Assembly (NCBI RefSeq): GCF_900258045.1 | Contig: NZ_OGVD01000002.1 | Location: 496,001-560,000, forward strand | From: Sphingorhabdus sp. EL138 | GTDB taxonomy: Bacteria; Pseudomonadota; Alphaproteobacteria; Sphingomonadales; Sphingomonadaceae | Reading direction: 5' to 3' | Length of the DNA: 64,000 nucleotides | In this document: positions 26,760-35,053 of the stretch, in pieces | How the letters are laid out: the number at the start of each line of letters is the position of its first letter | Position numbering within the stretch: the stretch's first letter is position 1 | Position numbers and translations under genes: made by a program | Notes under the pieces: generated by a model | Told to the model about the DNA's origin: nothing | The model's input: only the letters and a program-made list of their open reading frames with translations | Databases searched by the model: none

Positions 26760-26851
26760 TAAGTTGCGCTAAATAGATTCGTGGAACGGCAAATGCGACC
26801 CACTGTTCCAACGCCCCGCTCGGCTCCTCAAGTCGGCGGGGCTTTTCTTTT
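26760..26851 (+). ncRNA. Candidate small RNA ending in a terminator
   Basis: No coding frame is visible here. A stem TGGAAC/GTTCCA (26782-26787 with 26805-26810) is followed at once by a GC-rich hairpin, GCCCCGC (26813-26819) with GCGGGGC (26836-26842), and a T-rich run TTTTCTTTT. This is a rho-independent terminator read on the plus strand, yet no plus-strand gene precedes it. A short noncoding transcript is the simplest explanation. No promoter or known RNA family is recognised. Confidence 0.35.
26813..26851 (+). terminator. Rho-independent terminator without an upstream gene
   Basis: Stem GCCCCGC/GCGGGGC plus TTTTCTTTT on the plus strand. The minus-strand gene ending at 26888 lacks a T-run on its side, so the terminator belongs to a plus-strand transcript. 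Confidence 0.6.
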
Positions 26852-26887
26852 ACGTGTGCTATGGTGCCGTCGTGGCAATTGCAATCA

Positions 26888-27334
26888 TCATCCGTAAGAG
26901 CGTTTTGCCTTGCCGCGCAAAATGATTTTTCCGAAAACCCAGCCGCCAAATGCCCCGGCGACAACTTGCGAGATAAAGCCGAGCGTGGAGCGGGCGCCGC
27001 TAATGGGTACCGTCTGAAACATGATATACATGAGTCCTAGCGCCGTTCCCATAGCTGCGGCTCCGGCTATTGGATAGGCGATGTTTGACAGTTTCGGCAA
27101 AAAGCGTTTCAAAATCGCGGCGATCAGGAAGGCGATCAGAAAAGCGGCGAGAATGATCACCAGATATAATCCCATGTTCGAGATATCGAACATCGTCATG
27201 TTGAAACGGTCACCAAAGCTGATCGGGACGCCATGGGCATTCATGACAAACTGCGAGTTCAGGATGGATGCCAGCAGATAGGCCGCGATGCCGCCGCCGA
27301 GCAGTCCGAGCAAAAACCTGATTGTTGCCGCCAT
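26888..27334 (-). CDS. Small membrane protein, four helices
   Basis: 148 residues with four predicted membrane helices separated by short loops and a basic tail (GKAKRSYG). The start is the ATG at 27334, with GGAGGA a few bases before it. No family motif is recognised. The gene is divergent from the sugar dehydrogenase gene (start 27459), with 124 bp between them. Inner-membrane location is inferred from the helices; function unknown. Confidence 0.7.
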   Translation of the reverse strand: MAATIRFLLGLLGGGIAAYLLASILNSQFVMNAHGVPISFGDRFNMTMFDISNMGLYLVIILAAFLIAFLIAAILKRFLPKLSNIAYPIAGAAAMGTALGLMYIMFQTVPISGARSTLGFISQVVAGAFGGWVFGKIILRGKAKRSYG

Positions 27335-27458
27335 TTCCAGTCCTCCTGTTTCGGATAAAGTCTAGCCGCTTTTATAACCCGATCAAGTCCAATGAAGACA
27401 GTGGACAAACGTGATATGATATTTGATAGATTGCGATTATCTCTTGGGGGACTTTTCT

Positions 27459-28655
27459 ATGCGCAATGCTCTTTACCTTCTGGCCATGGGTCTGGTGGTC
27501 GCATCCTGTTCCAATCAGGGGGCTTCGACATCGGGAGAGAAGAGCAGCCAGCTGGCAGGGCGGGTGGATGCCGCGCCGGTCAATTACCGGTTTGAAACCG
27601 TTGCCGATGGTCTGGATCATCCATGGTCGCTGGCATTCCTGCCAGACGGCGACATGCTGGTGACCCAGCGGACCGGCAAGCTACTGCACATTGGCAAAGA
27701 CGGAAAGCAGCAGACAATCTATGATTTCAATCTTGGCGAGAAACTCCCTAAGGTTCATTTTGGCGATGGCATGCAGGCCGGTCTGTTTGACGTTGTCCTG
27801 CATCCGCAATTTGAAACCAGCCGGTTTGTCTATATTTCCTATGCGGCAAAACAGGGTGATGATGAAAACACCTTGCTGTTGATGCGGTTCGAACTGGCCG
27901 ATGATGGCGCTGTGCCAAAGCTTGCCAACGGCAAACAGCTGTTCGCCGCCGCGCCTGCCCGGATACAGGGCAATCATTATGGTGCCCGCATCGCTTTTCA
28001 ACCGGATGGCACGTTGTTGATGCCGGTCGGGGACGCCTTTCATTTCCGCGAAGAGGCACAAAATCTCGATAATCATTTCGGCAAAATCGTCCGCCTTAAT
28101 GACGATGGGTCGGTGCCGGAAGATAATCCCTTTGTCGGCAAGCCGGGCGCAAGGGCAGAAATATGGTCCTATGGTCACCGCAATCCGCAAGGCATTATTG
28201 TCGATGCGGATGGCCGTGTCCTTGAAAATGAGCACGGTCCTGCTGGCGGCGACGAGATTAACGAGATTAAACGCGGCGCCAATTATGGCTGGCCCACGGT
28301 CACCTATGCGCTTGACTATTCCGGCGGCCGGGTATCGCCGTTTGAAGCGCTGGACGGAACGGAGCAGCCGCTGGTGCATTTCACGCCCTCCATCGCGCCT
28401 TCCGGTTTTGCACAATATGCAGGCGAGGCTTTTCCCGATTGGCAGGGCGACCTGTTCCTCTCTGCATTGGCGCTCAAACATGTCCGTCATGTTGAGATGA
28501 ATGCGGATGGATCGCTCGGGAAGCAGCAGGAGCTGTTCGGAGAGCTAAATGCACGCTTCCGCGATGTCCGCACCGGCCCGGACGGTCATCTTTATTTGCT
28601 CACCGAAGATCAAAGCGGGCCCAACAGCAAAATTTTGCGGATTGTGCCGAAATAG
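27459..28655 (+). CDS. PQQ-dependent sugar dehydrogenase-like lipoprotein (Asd/YliI family)
   Basis: 398 residues from the ATG at 27459 (GGGGGA upstream); a longer frame from 27423 would spoil the lipoprotein signal. The lipobox VVASC puts a lipidated Cys near residue 17. Six-bladed beta-propeller with family landmarks GLDHPWSLAFLPDGDMLVT, SYGHRNPQGIIVDADG and NEHGPAGGDEINEIKRGANY. Members are soluble aldose sugar dehydrogenases using PQQ in the periplasm. Whether this strain makes PQQ cannot be seen here. Single gene; the next gene converges after 95 bp. Confidence 0.88.
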   Translation: MRNALYLLAMGLVVASCSNQGASTSGEKSSQLAGRVDAAPVNYRFETVADGLDHPWSLAFLPDGDMLVTQRTGKLLHIGKDGKQQTIYDFNLGEKLPKVHFGDGMQAGLFDVVLHPQFETSRFVYISYAAKQGDDENTLLLMRFELADDGAVPKLANGKQLFAAAPARIQGNHYGARIAFQPDGTLLMPVGDAFHFREEAQNLDNHFGKIVRLNDDGSVPEDNPFVGKPGARAEIWSYGHRNPQGIIVDADGRVLENEHGPAGGDEINEIKRGANYGWPTVTYALDYSGGRVSPFEALDGTEQPLVHFTPSIAPSGFAQYAGEAFPDWQGDLFLSALALKHVRHVEMNADGSLGKQQELFGELNARFRDVRTGPDGHLYLLTEDQSGPNSKILRIVPK

Positions 28656-28750
28656 ATCGCTGTTGGTGTCACCGCGGTGGGTTGCCTTCAACCAAACATG
28701 GTTGTTTTACAGCCAAGTCATAGAAGGTGCGCCAGACTCTCGTGTCCTTA

Positions 28751-29905
28751 TTATTGTCGCATCCAGGCGGCGCCGTTTGACAAGCGCCATTTCAGCTGCC
28801 CCGGTAAACTGATCGCGTTAGGGCGTTTTTTGTCAATAAAGATCGTTCCGCTTCGGTTCCACGCGGCCTGACCAAAGGTTTGTCCCGGTTTTCGGCCGGG
28901 CATCTTTGCTGCAAATTCGAATCCGTCTTTGGCCCAGATCTGCCAAGTGGCGCCATTTACTCCGGCAAGTTTCCAGCCATTTAATATTTCCATGCCTTCT
29001 TCATAACCATAGTAACGCATGCGTTCATTGCTGCTACCGATATAGGCGGAGACAGTGCGATCAGCACGCAAGCGGAACGTTATGGAACCACCATATTCAC
29101 GGTTAACCCAAGTTCCCAGGATTGGTGCCCAAGCTTTACAGTCACCCGCGTTCATCGGATCAATTTGACCATCAATTCGCTCGCAAGGATCAAGTTCAGC
29201 AGGCGGGGCGGTCGGTTCACCGCCAATATCATCTAGTTCGACGACCTCACCGCCGCTGTCCGTGTCGCCTGTGTTTTTCTTGTCTTCACATTTCTTTCGA
29301 GGAGCGCTCTTTGCCCTTTTATATTCTGACTTCGCCGACAGATAATCATCATAAGCACCGCCAACATTAATTTTGCTTTTGGTGCCAGCTAGTGTCGCGG
29401 CATCCGACCGAGACTTATATTGGCGCACGAGTGATCTAAAGCGACTAAGTAGCTGGTCAGCTTCATCGTTCTTACATTTCTCCCGCAGATCAAAGATATA
29501 TTTCGACAACAAAGTTGGCTCATATCTGAAACTTGAAAAATAAGAATATCGTGTCACCAGATCATGCGCGGCGGAGATGTCCGCAAAACGCTTTGCCGCA
29601 TAAACCCGTCTTTCTTCGGTTTGATAAGACCGATTAGGAGAGTAAAACTCGGACTGTTTTTGCAATATATCAAGATAGTCGTATAGCTCTTTCCTTAGCG
29701 TCAAATATTCAGCTAAACTGATATTCTCGATCACCGCAGCAACGCGTTGGCCGAATGCTTTCTTAACGCGTGTAACAGCCGGCCCGTCTGTGGTTTTCTT
29801 TTTTGTGGGCGCTTTTTTTGTCTGCGCATGGACGGCTGCACCATGGGAAGCTGGAACCGTTGCCAAGAGTGTCCCAATCATAACAAGTGAAAAACATCTG
29901 AACAT
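28751..29905 (-). CDS. Exported protein of unknown function
   Basis: 384 residues from the ATG at 29905, with GGGAGA upstream. Signal peptide (about 1-26, ending VHA), then a Lys/Thr-rich segment, a helical Tyr/Arg-rich region (about 60-200), an acidic linker with Pro (about 215-245) and a C-terminal domain of about 130 residues rich in Gly and Trp (GTWVNREYGGSITFRL, NGATWQIWAKDGFEF, AWNRSGTIFIDK). That domain looks like a small beta-barrel or lipocalin-like fold, but I cannot assign it. Divergent from the DUF294 gene. Confidence 0.65.
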   Translation of the reverse strand: MFRCFSLVMIGTLLATVPASHGAAVHAQTKKAPTKKKTTDGPAVTRVKKAFGQRVAAVIENISLAEYLTLRKELYDYLDILQKQSEFYSPNRSYQTEERRVYAAKRFADISAAHDLVTRYSYFSSFRYEPTLLSKYIFDLREKCKNDEADQLLSRFRSLVRQYKSRSDAATLAGTKSKINVGGAYDDYLSAKSEYKRAKSAPRKKCEDKKNTGDTDSGGEVVELDDIGGEPTAPPAELDPCERIDGQIDPMNAGDCKAWAPILGTWVNREYGGSITFRLRADRTVSAYIGSSNERMRYYGYEEGMEILNGWKLAGVNGATWQIWAKDGFEFAAKMPGRKPGQTFGQAAWNRSGTIFIDKKRPNAISLPGQLKWRLSNGAAWMRQ

Positions 29906-29998
29906 AACTTGTCTCCCATTTTCGAAGCTAAGACGACCGATTCCACCGGTCAATCGTGGCAATGATCATTGAAAAAGCATTTTTTCTAAGAGACTGCT

Positions 29999-30014
29999 GT
30001 GTGACAAATCACAC
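29999..30014. promoter_or_regulatory. Candidate operator GTGTGA-N4-TCACAC
   Basis: GTGTGACAAATCACAC: perfect 6-bp arms, 4-bp spacer, in the divergent region between the genes starting at 29905 and 30156. The half-site TGTGA is that of CRP, but the CRP spacer is 6 bp, so a Crp-Fnr relative with a different spacing would be needed. Confidence 0.35.
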
Positions 30015-30155
30015 TTCTTCGAACAACTCTCAGCAAACGGATAGGTTGACAGCAATGGTAAATTTTCTTCGGTCCGCTTTCGGGATCAAGTACTCATACC
30101 TTTGGCCAATAGTTTATTGCGCTCATGTCGTACAAAATGCGTTGAGGAGGTTTCC

Positions 30156-32027
30156 GTGGAAGTTGACGAAGTCGTTTTATTTCTGGGCCGGCATGCACCG
30201 TTTGATGCGCTTTCTGCGGACGTTATCAGCGCACTCGCGCGGAGGGTTGAGGTCCGCTATTTCCCGCGAGAGGCAATGATTATTGATGCCGGCAAGGAAA
30301 ATCACGTGCTCGGCATCGTCCGGTCCGGAGCGGTGGAATTGCGGTTGGGTGGGACGGAGCTGAACCATCGGCTGGGAGAGGGCGGTGTTTTTGGCTATCC
30401 CTCGCTGCTCCATCACGAACGTACGCGCAATCAGGTGATCGCGCATGAAGACAGTCTTATCTATCAGCTTCCCAAGCCGGACTTTCTGAAACTACTTGAT
30501 GACCATGAAGCGCTTCGGGGGTTTTTCGCCAAGGACGAGGCCGAGCGGTTGCGTCTGGCGGTTGAAGGTTTGCGGCGATCTGAAACGGGACATGGTGAAG
30601 CGGCGATGATCGCGGTCAAGCTGGGCAGCCTTATGCGCCGGAATGAGGTGGTTACAGCCCGTCCGGATGACAGCATCAGTGATGCCGCGAAGCTGATGGC
30701 GCGCGCTGATGTTTCCACCCTGCCGCTGACCGATCAGGGCAGGTTGGTGGGGATCATCACCGACAAGGATTTGCGCCGCCGGGTGCTGGGACAGGATGTG
30801 CAGCTTGACGAACCCGTGTCCCGCGTGATGACGCCGGACCCGATCACGATGTCGCTGGAGGACGATCTGTTGTCCGCCATGCTGATCATGTCGCAGCATA
30901 ATATCCATCATCTGCCAATCGTGAACGATAGCGACGAGATTGTCGGCGTTGTCAGCTCCAGCGATTTGCTCAACCGGTTCGGCATGAACGCGCTGCAGGT
31001 GGTGGCGGAGATCAAGGCCGCTGGCGATGCCGCGGCGGTGGCGAGAGCAGCACGGCGTGTGGATGCGGTATTGGCCCATCTGATTGAATCGGGCGTCGAT
31101 GCCGATCATGTCGCGCGTTTCGTCTCAAATATCGGCGAGGCAACTCATCGCCAATTGCTGAAACTGGGCGAGGAGCAGTTGGGGCCGCCGCCGGTTCCCT
31201 ATGCACTGGTTGTATTCGGTTCGCTGGCGAGACAGGAGCAGGCGGGAGGATCGGATCAGGATAACGGTTTCATTCTGGATGACGGCTATGATGAACAAGC
31301 GCATGGCGCTTATTTTGAGAGGCTCGCGACCTTCCTGTGTGATGGTCTGAACAGCGCTGGCTATATCTATTGCCCAGGTGATATCATGGCGACCAATGAC
31401 AAGTGGCGGCAGCCCTTAGCGGTCTGGAAAGAGCGTTACCGTGGCTGGATTGACAATCCTGATCCGGAAAATGTGCTTAACACCACCATCTTCTTCGACA
31501 TGCGATGTGTGGCGGGTGAGGAAATACTAGTGGACAGCTTGCGCGAGCAGATTTTTGCGTGGAGTAGCGCCAACAGGATATTCCTGTCGTTCATTGCAAG
31601 GGCCGCAGCGCATACCAAGGTTCCACTTGGTTTTTTCCGCAATTTCCTGTTGCAGCATGACGAGAAAGAGGGTGATGTCCTTGATTTGAAGCATCAGGCG
31701 ATTGCGCCGGTGGTCGATATTGCCCGAGTCTATGCGCTGGCATTGGGACTGAGCGAAGTGAATAGCGAAGAGCGCCTGAAGAAAGCAGCGGAACAACGGG
31801 AACTCAGCGAAGAAGCGGTTTCGGATATTGTCGACTCTTTCGAGTTTATCCGCAGCGTCCGGTTTCGCCATCAATCGGAGCAGATCAGACAAGGCGCAGC
31901 GCCAACCAACAATCTCTCCCCCGCGCTGTTATCCCGGTTTGAACGAGAGCATCTAAAGGACGCGTTTCGCGTGATCCGCGACCATATGGATATTGTCAGC
32001 CGCAAATATGCCGGCAATATCCAGTGA
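30156..32027 (+). CDS. cNMP-binding / CBS pair / DUF294 nucleotidyltransferase-like protein
   Basis: 623 residues from a GTG at 30156 with GAGGAGG six bases upstream; a frame back to 30102 exists but has no ribosome site. Order: cyclic-nucleotide-binding-like domain (about 5-125), two CBS motifs (about 155-275), DUF294 nucleotidyltransferase-like domain (FGSLARQEQAGGSDQDNGF, with the G-S and D-x-D-type motif of the Pol-beta fold) and a helical C-terminal DUF294 domain. Relatives accompany acetate symporter and acs loci and are thought to be regulatory, possibly as uridylyltransferase-like sensors. It overlaps the exonuclease gene by 4 bp (GTGA). Confidence 0.88.
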   Translation: MEVDEVVLFLGRHAPFDALSADVISALARRVEVRYFPREAMIIDAGKENHVLGIVRSGAVELRLGGTELNHRLGEGGVFGYPSLLHHERTRNQVIAHEDSLIYQLPKPDFLKLLDDHEALRGFFAKDEAERLRLAVEGLRRSETGHGEAAMIAVKLGSLMRRNEVVTARPDDSISDAAKLMARADVSTLPLTDQGRLVGIITDKDLRRRVLGQDVQLDEPVSRVMTPDPITMSLEDDLLSAMLIMSQHNIHHLPIVNDSDEIVGVVSSSDLLNRFGMNALQVVAEIKAAGDAAAVARAARRVDAVLAHLIESGVDADHVARFVSNIGEATHRQLLKLGEEQLGPPPVPYALVVFGSLARQEQAGGSDQDNGFILDDGYDEQAHGAYFERLATFLCDGLNSAGYIYCPGDIMATNDKWRQPLAVWKERYRGWIDNPDPENVLNTTIFFDMRCVAGEEILVDSLREQIFAWSSANRIFLSFIARAAAHTKVPLGFFRNFLLQHDEKEGDVLDLKHQAIAPVVDIARVYALALGLSEVNSEERLKKAAEQRELSEEAVSDIVDSFEFIRSVRFRHQSEQIRQGAAPTNNLSPALLSRFEREHLKDAFRVIRDHMDIVSRKYAGNIQ

Positions 32028-32716
32028 AACTGGGCTGGCAAAACTGGTTCCAGGAAAAACGCTTCACCGCGCAATGGGAACACACGAAGCAAGCGGCGCA
32101 GGGAACCCCGATGGCGGATTATTACGACGCCCCTGTGGCGACCGATCAGTCGCTAAACGACGCACCGCTGATCGCGCTCGATTTTGAAAGTGACGGTCTG
32201 GAGGAGGATGCCCAGCTACTTGAAGCTGGATGGGTTGCCGTTGAGGGTGACGCTGTGAAATTGAGCAGCGCCCGGCGTTTGCGTATCCGTGCGGAAAGCA
32301 GGCTTCAGGGCTCGGCGGTGGTAATTCATCGGATTACCGACGATGCCGCAGCCGAAGGACAGTCAGAGCAGGATGTGTTGCTGGCGCTGCTGGGTGATCT
32401 GAAAGGAGCGGCGATCATCGCTCATGCGGCTATCATCGAACAATCTTTTCTGAACGCCGCTTGCCTGCGCTGTTTTGGTGTGCCTTTCGTCGGGCGGTTT
32501 ATCTGCACCATGCAACTGGAAGACAGATGGTTTCCCAAAGAACGGACAGCAGACGGCCTGAGATTGGGTAAGTTACGGGCGCAATATGGTTTGCCCTATT
32601 ACCGGGCGCATGATGGCCTGACCGACGCGATGGCCTGCGCTGAACTGTTTCTGGCCCAGTGCGCGCGGCGACGGACCGAAAATATGTTGTTGGCAGATGT
32701 ACTTATGCGCGGCTGA
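32024..32716 (+). CDS. DEDD-family 3'-5' exonuclease-like protein
   Basis: 230 residues starting at a GTG that overlaps the previous stop. ExoI motif ALDFESDGL (D-x-E), ExoII region AHAAIIEQSFL with Glu where DnaQ has Asp, ExoIII region YYRAHDGLTDAMACAELF (His and Asp). The Glu in ExoII may be usual in this acs-linked branch; activity is not assured. DnaQ-like proteins recur in these symporter/DUF294 clusters with no explained role. Probably cotranscribed with the DUF294 gene; the symporter genes start 131 bp later. Confidence 0.8.
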   Translation: MKLGWQNWFQEKRFTAQWEHTKQAAQGTPMADYYDAPVATDQSLNDAPLIALDFESDGLEEDAQLLEAGWVAVEGDAVKLSSARRLRIRAESRLQGSAVVIHRITDDAAAEGQSEQDVLLALLGDLKGAAIIAHAAIIEQSFLNAACLRCFGVPFVGRFICTMQLEDRWFPKERTADGLRLGKLRAQYGLPYYRAHDGLTDAMACAELFLAQCARRRTENMLLADVLMRG

Positions 32717-32731
32717 ACACCTCGGGTCCGG

Positions 32732-32754
32732 ATATTAGACCCCCATATTAGACC
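32732..32754 (+). promoter_or_regulatory. Direct repeat ATATTAGACC x2 upstream of the symporter genes
   Basis: ATATTAGACC at 32732-32741 and again at 32745-32754, 13 bp apart start to start, 94 bp before the symporter small-subunit ATG. A related TATAGACCA lies in the acs promoter dyad at 41091-41105. It may be bound by the NarL-type regulator encoded at 38413-39051. Confidence 0.35.
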
Positions 32755-32847
32755 AAAGTCTCTCTATCAAAATTCTCCATCTCCACTAACCTTCTCGATA
32801 ATGGCCGGAAACCGGTCATGACGTGAAACAATAAAGGGGAGGATGCC

Positions 32848-33174
32848 ATGACTGACAATGATCCATCGGTCCCGGAGCCGAATGACGCCGATAATGTCAA
32901 CGGACCGGAACCAGACACCGAAACAAACTCCAATGAAAAGGCCTATTGGTCAGAGAATATCAGGTTGCTCTGGACATTAATGGCGATCTGGTTCGTCGTA
33001 TCCTTTGGCGCGGGAATATTGTTCCGCGATTTCCTCGATCAGTTTTCGCTGGGTGGCTATCCGCTCGGTTTCTGGTTCGCTCAACAGGGCTCCATCTACG
33101 TCTTCGTTCTGCTCATCTTCTACTACACGTGGAAGATGAAAAAGATCGAACGCAAATATGATCTTGATGACTGA
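32848..33174 (+). CDS. Sodium/solute symporter small subunit (DUF4212)
   Basis: 108 residues: an acidic N-terminus of about 30 residues, then two membrane helices (LLWTLMAIWFVVSFGAGILF and a second near 70-95) and a charged C-terminus. The pattern (YWSENIRLL, LGGYPLGFWFAQQG, KIERKYDLDD) is that of the DUF4212/TIGR03647 small subunit that always pairs with a large SSS-type permease. The start ATG at 32848 has GGGGAGGA. The large subunit follows 11 bp on. Confidence 0.92.
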   Translation: MTDNDPSVPEPNDADNVNGPEPDTETNSNEKAYWSENIRLLWTLMAIWFVVSFGAGILFRDFLDQFSLGGYPLGFWFAQQGSIYVFVLLIFYYTWKMKKIERKYDLDD

Positions 33175-33185
33175 GGGGGGCTGAC

Positions 33186-34961
33186 ATGGATACGCAAACA
33201 CTCATCTATATTTTCGTCGGTCTTTCTTTCTCGCTATATATCGGCATCGCGATATGGTCACGAGCAGGATCGACCAAGGAATTTTATGTTGCGGGTGGCG
33301 GGGTCAATCCGGTCGTCAACGGCATGGCAACCGCAGCCGACTGGATGTCGGCGGCAAGCTTTATCTCGATGGCGGGTATCATCGCCTTTTCCGGCTATGA
33401 TGGCTCGGTCTATCTGATGGGCTGGACCGGTGGCTATGTGCTGCTAGCGCTGTTGCTCGCACCCTATTTGCGCAAATTTGGGCAGTTTACGGTGCCGGAC
33501 TTTATCGGCACGCGCTACTATTCCAAAGCCGCACGCGTGGTGGCGGTGATCTGTCTGATTTTCATCAGCTTCACCTATATTGCCGGGCAGATGCGCGGGG
33601 TCGGCATCGTCTTTTCCCGGTTCCTTGATGTGCCCATCACCATGGGCGTGATCATCGGTATGGCGATTGTCTTCTTTTATGCTGTGCTGGGCGGGATGAA
33701 GGGCATTACCTATACGCAGGTCGCGCAATATTGCGTGCTGATCTTCGCATATATGGTGCCGGCTTTCTTCATCAGCTTCCTGGTCACCGGCAATCCGATC
33801 CCGCAACTGGGACTGGGCTCTACGGTGAATGACGGGTCGGGGCTTTACGTGCTGCAGAAACTGGATCTGGTGCTGCAGGACATGGGCTTCGGCGCCTATA
33901 CGGACGGGTCGAAATCGATGATCGACGTGTTCTGTATTACGGCGGCGCTGATGGTCGGCACGGCAGGATTACCGCATGTTATCGTGCGCTTCTTTACCGT
34001 TCCAAAGGCTTCGGATGCCCGTAAGTCGGCTGGCTGGGCACTGATCTTCATCGCCTTGCTCTACACCACCGCTCCTGCGGTTGGCGCTTTTGCCCGGATC
34101 AACTTTATCGAAACGGTTGACCAGACGGAATATGCCAAGGCACCCGCCTGGTTCAAAAACTGGGAAAGCAACGACCTGATTGCCTGGACCGATAAAAATA
34201 GCGACGGCAAGATGGAATATCGCTCTGGCAATGCCTTTGCCGGAAGCCCCGAGTTCACCGGTGAAACCGGTGCAAGTGGTGAGCGGTTGATTGCTAATAC
34301 GGTCAATCCAGACAGCGAAAATGAAGTCTATGTTGATCGCGACATCATGGTGCTCGCCAATCCGGAAATTGCCAATCTGCCCGGCTGGGTGATTGCTCTG
34401 GTCGCGGCTGGCGGTCTGGCGGCGGCGCTGTCAACGGCGGCGGGCTTGCTGCTGGTGATCTCGTCATCGATCAGTCATGATCTGCTGAAGAGTACCTTCC
34501 GCCCGCAAATCACCGAAAAAGGCGAGTTGCTGGCAGCAAGGATAGCGGCGACGGCGGCGATTGTCGTGGCCGGCTATCTCGGCATCTATCCTCCGGGATG
34601 GGTGGCGCAGGTGGTCGCCTTTGCCTTCGGTCTGGCGGCAGCGTCTTTGTTCCCGGCCATATTCATGGGCATCTTCTCAAAGTCGATGAACAAGGAAGGG
34701 GCGATTGCGGGCATGGTCAGCGGACTGGTGTTCACCTTCAGCTACATCGCCTATTTCAAGCTGGTCGCACCGGACGCCAATGTCGCAACCAACTGGCTGT
34801 TCGGCATCTCTCCGGAAGGCATTGGCGTTGTCGGTATGATCCTCAATTTCGTCATTGCCATAGCTGTGTCGAAGATGACGGATTCACCGCCTATTGAAGT
34901 GCGCAAGCTGATCGACTCGATCCGCGTTCCGCGCGGGGCCGGAGATGCGGCAGCGCATTGA
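33186..34961 (+). CDS. Sodium/solute symporter large subunit, probable acetate uptake
   Basis: 591 residues, about 13 membrane helices, SSS family of the VC_2705/ActP-like branch (GVNPVVNGMATAADWMSAAS near residue 40, GTAGLPHVIVRFFTVP near 258). A long hydrophilic insert (about 310-395) is typical of this branch. It works with the DUF4212 subunit. Its neighbours (acetyl-CoA synthetase, SSS-sensor kinase, regulator) point to acetate or a short carboxylate as substrate. A strong terminator follows at 34999. Confidence 0.9.
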   Translation: MDTQTLIYIFVGLSFSLYIGIAIWSRAGSTKEFYVAGGGVNPVVNGMATAADWMSAASFISMAGIIAFSGYDGSVYLMGWTGGYVLLALLLAPYLRKFGQFTVPDFIGTRYYSKAARVVAVICLIFISFTYIAGQMRGVGIVFSRFLDVPITMGVIIGMAIVFFYAVLGGMKGITYTQVAQYCVLIFAYMVPAFFISFLVTGNPIPQLGLGSTVNDGSGLYVLQKLDLVLQDMGFGAYTDGSKSMIDVFCITAALMVGTAGLPHVIVRFFTVPKASDARKSAGWALIFIALLYTTAPAVGAFARINFIETVDQTEYAKAPAWFKNWESNDLIAWTDKNSDGKMEYRSGNAFAGSPEFTGETGASGERLIANTVNPDSENEVYVDRDIMVLANPEIANLPGWVIALVAAGGLAAALSTAAGLLLVISSSISHDLLKSTFRPQITEKGELLAARIAATAAIVVAGYLGIYPPGWVAQVVAFAFGLAAASLFPAIFMGIFSKSMNKEGAIAGMVSGLVFTFSYIAYFKLVAPDANVATNWLFGISPEGIGVVGMILNFVIAIAVSKMTDSPPIEVRKLIDSIRVPRGAGDAAAH

Positions 34962-34998
34962 TACTCTCTGGTGATATTCTCCCCTCCCGAGAGGAAAG

Positions 34999-35027
34999 GG
35001 GCGGCGCTTGGCGTCGCCCTTTTTATT
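34999..35027 (+). terminator. Rho-independent terminator after the symporter gene
   Basis: GGGCGGCGC (34999-35007) pairs with GCGTCGCCC (35011-35019) around a 3-base loop, with one G-T pair, followed by TTTTTATTT. It separates the symporter genes from the sensor kinase gene. Confidence 0.8.
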
Positions 35028-35053
35028 TGCTTTAAGCGGCGCAGGAGAGAATT

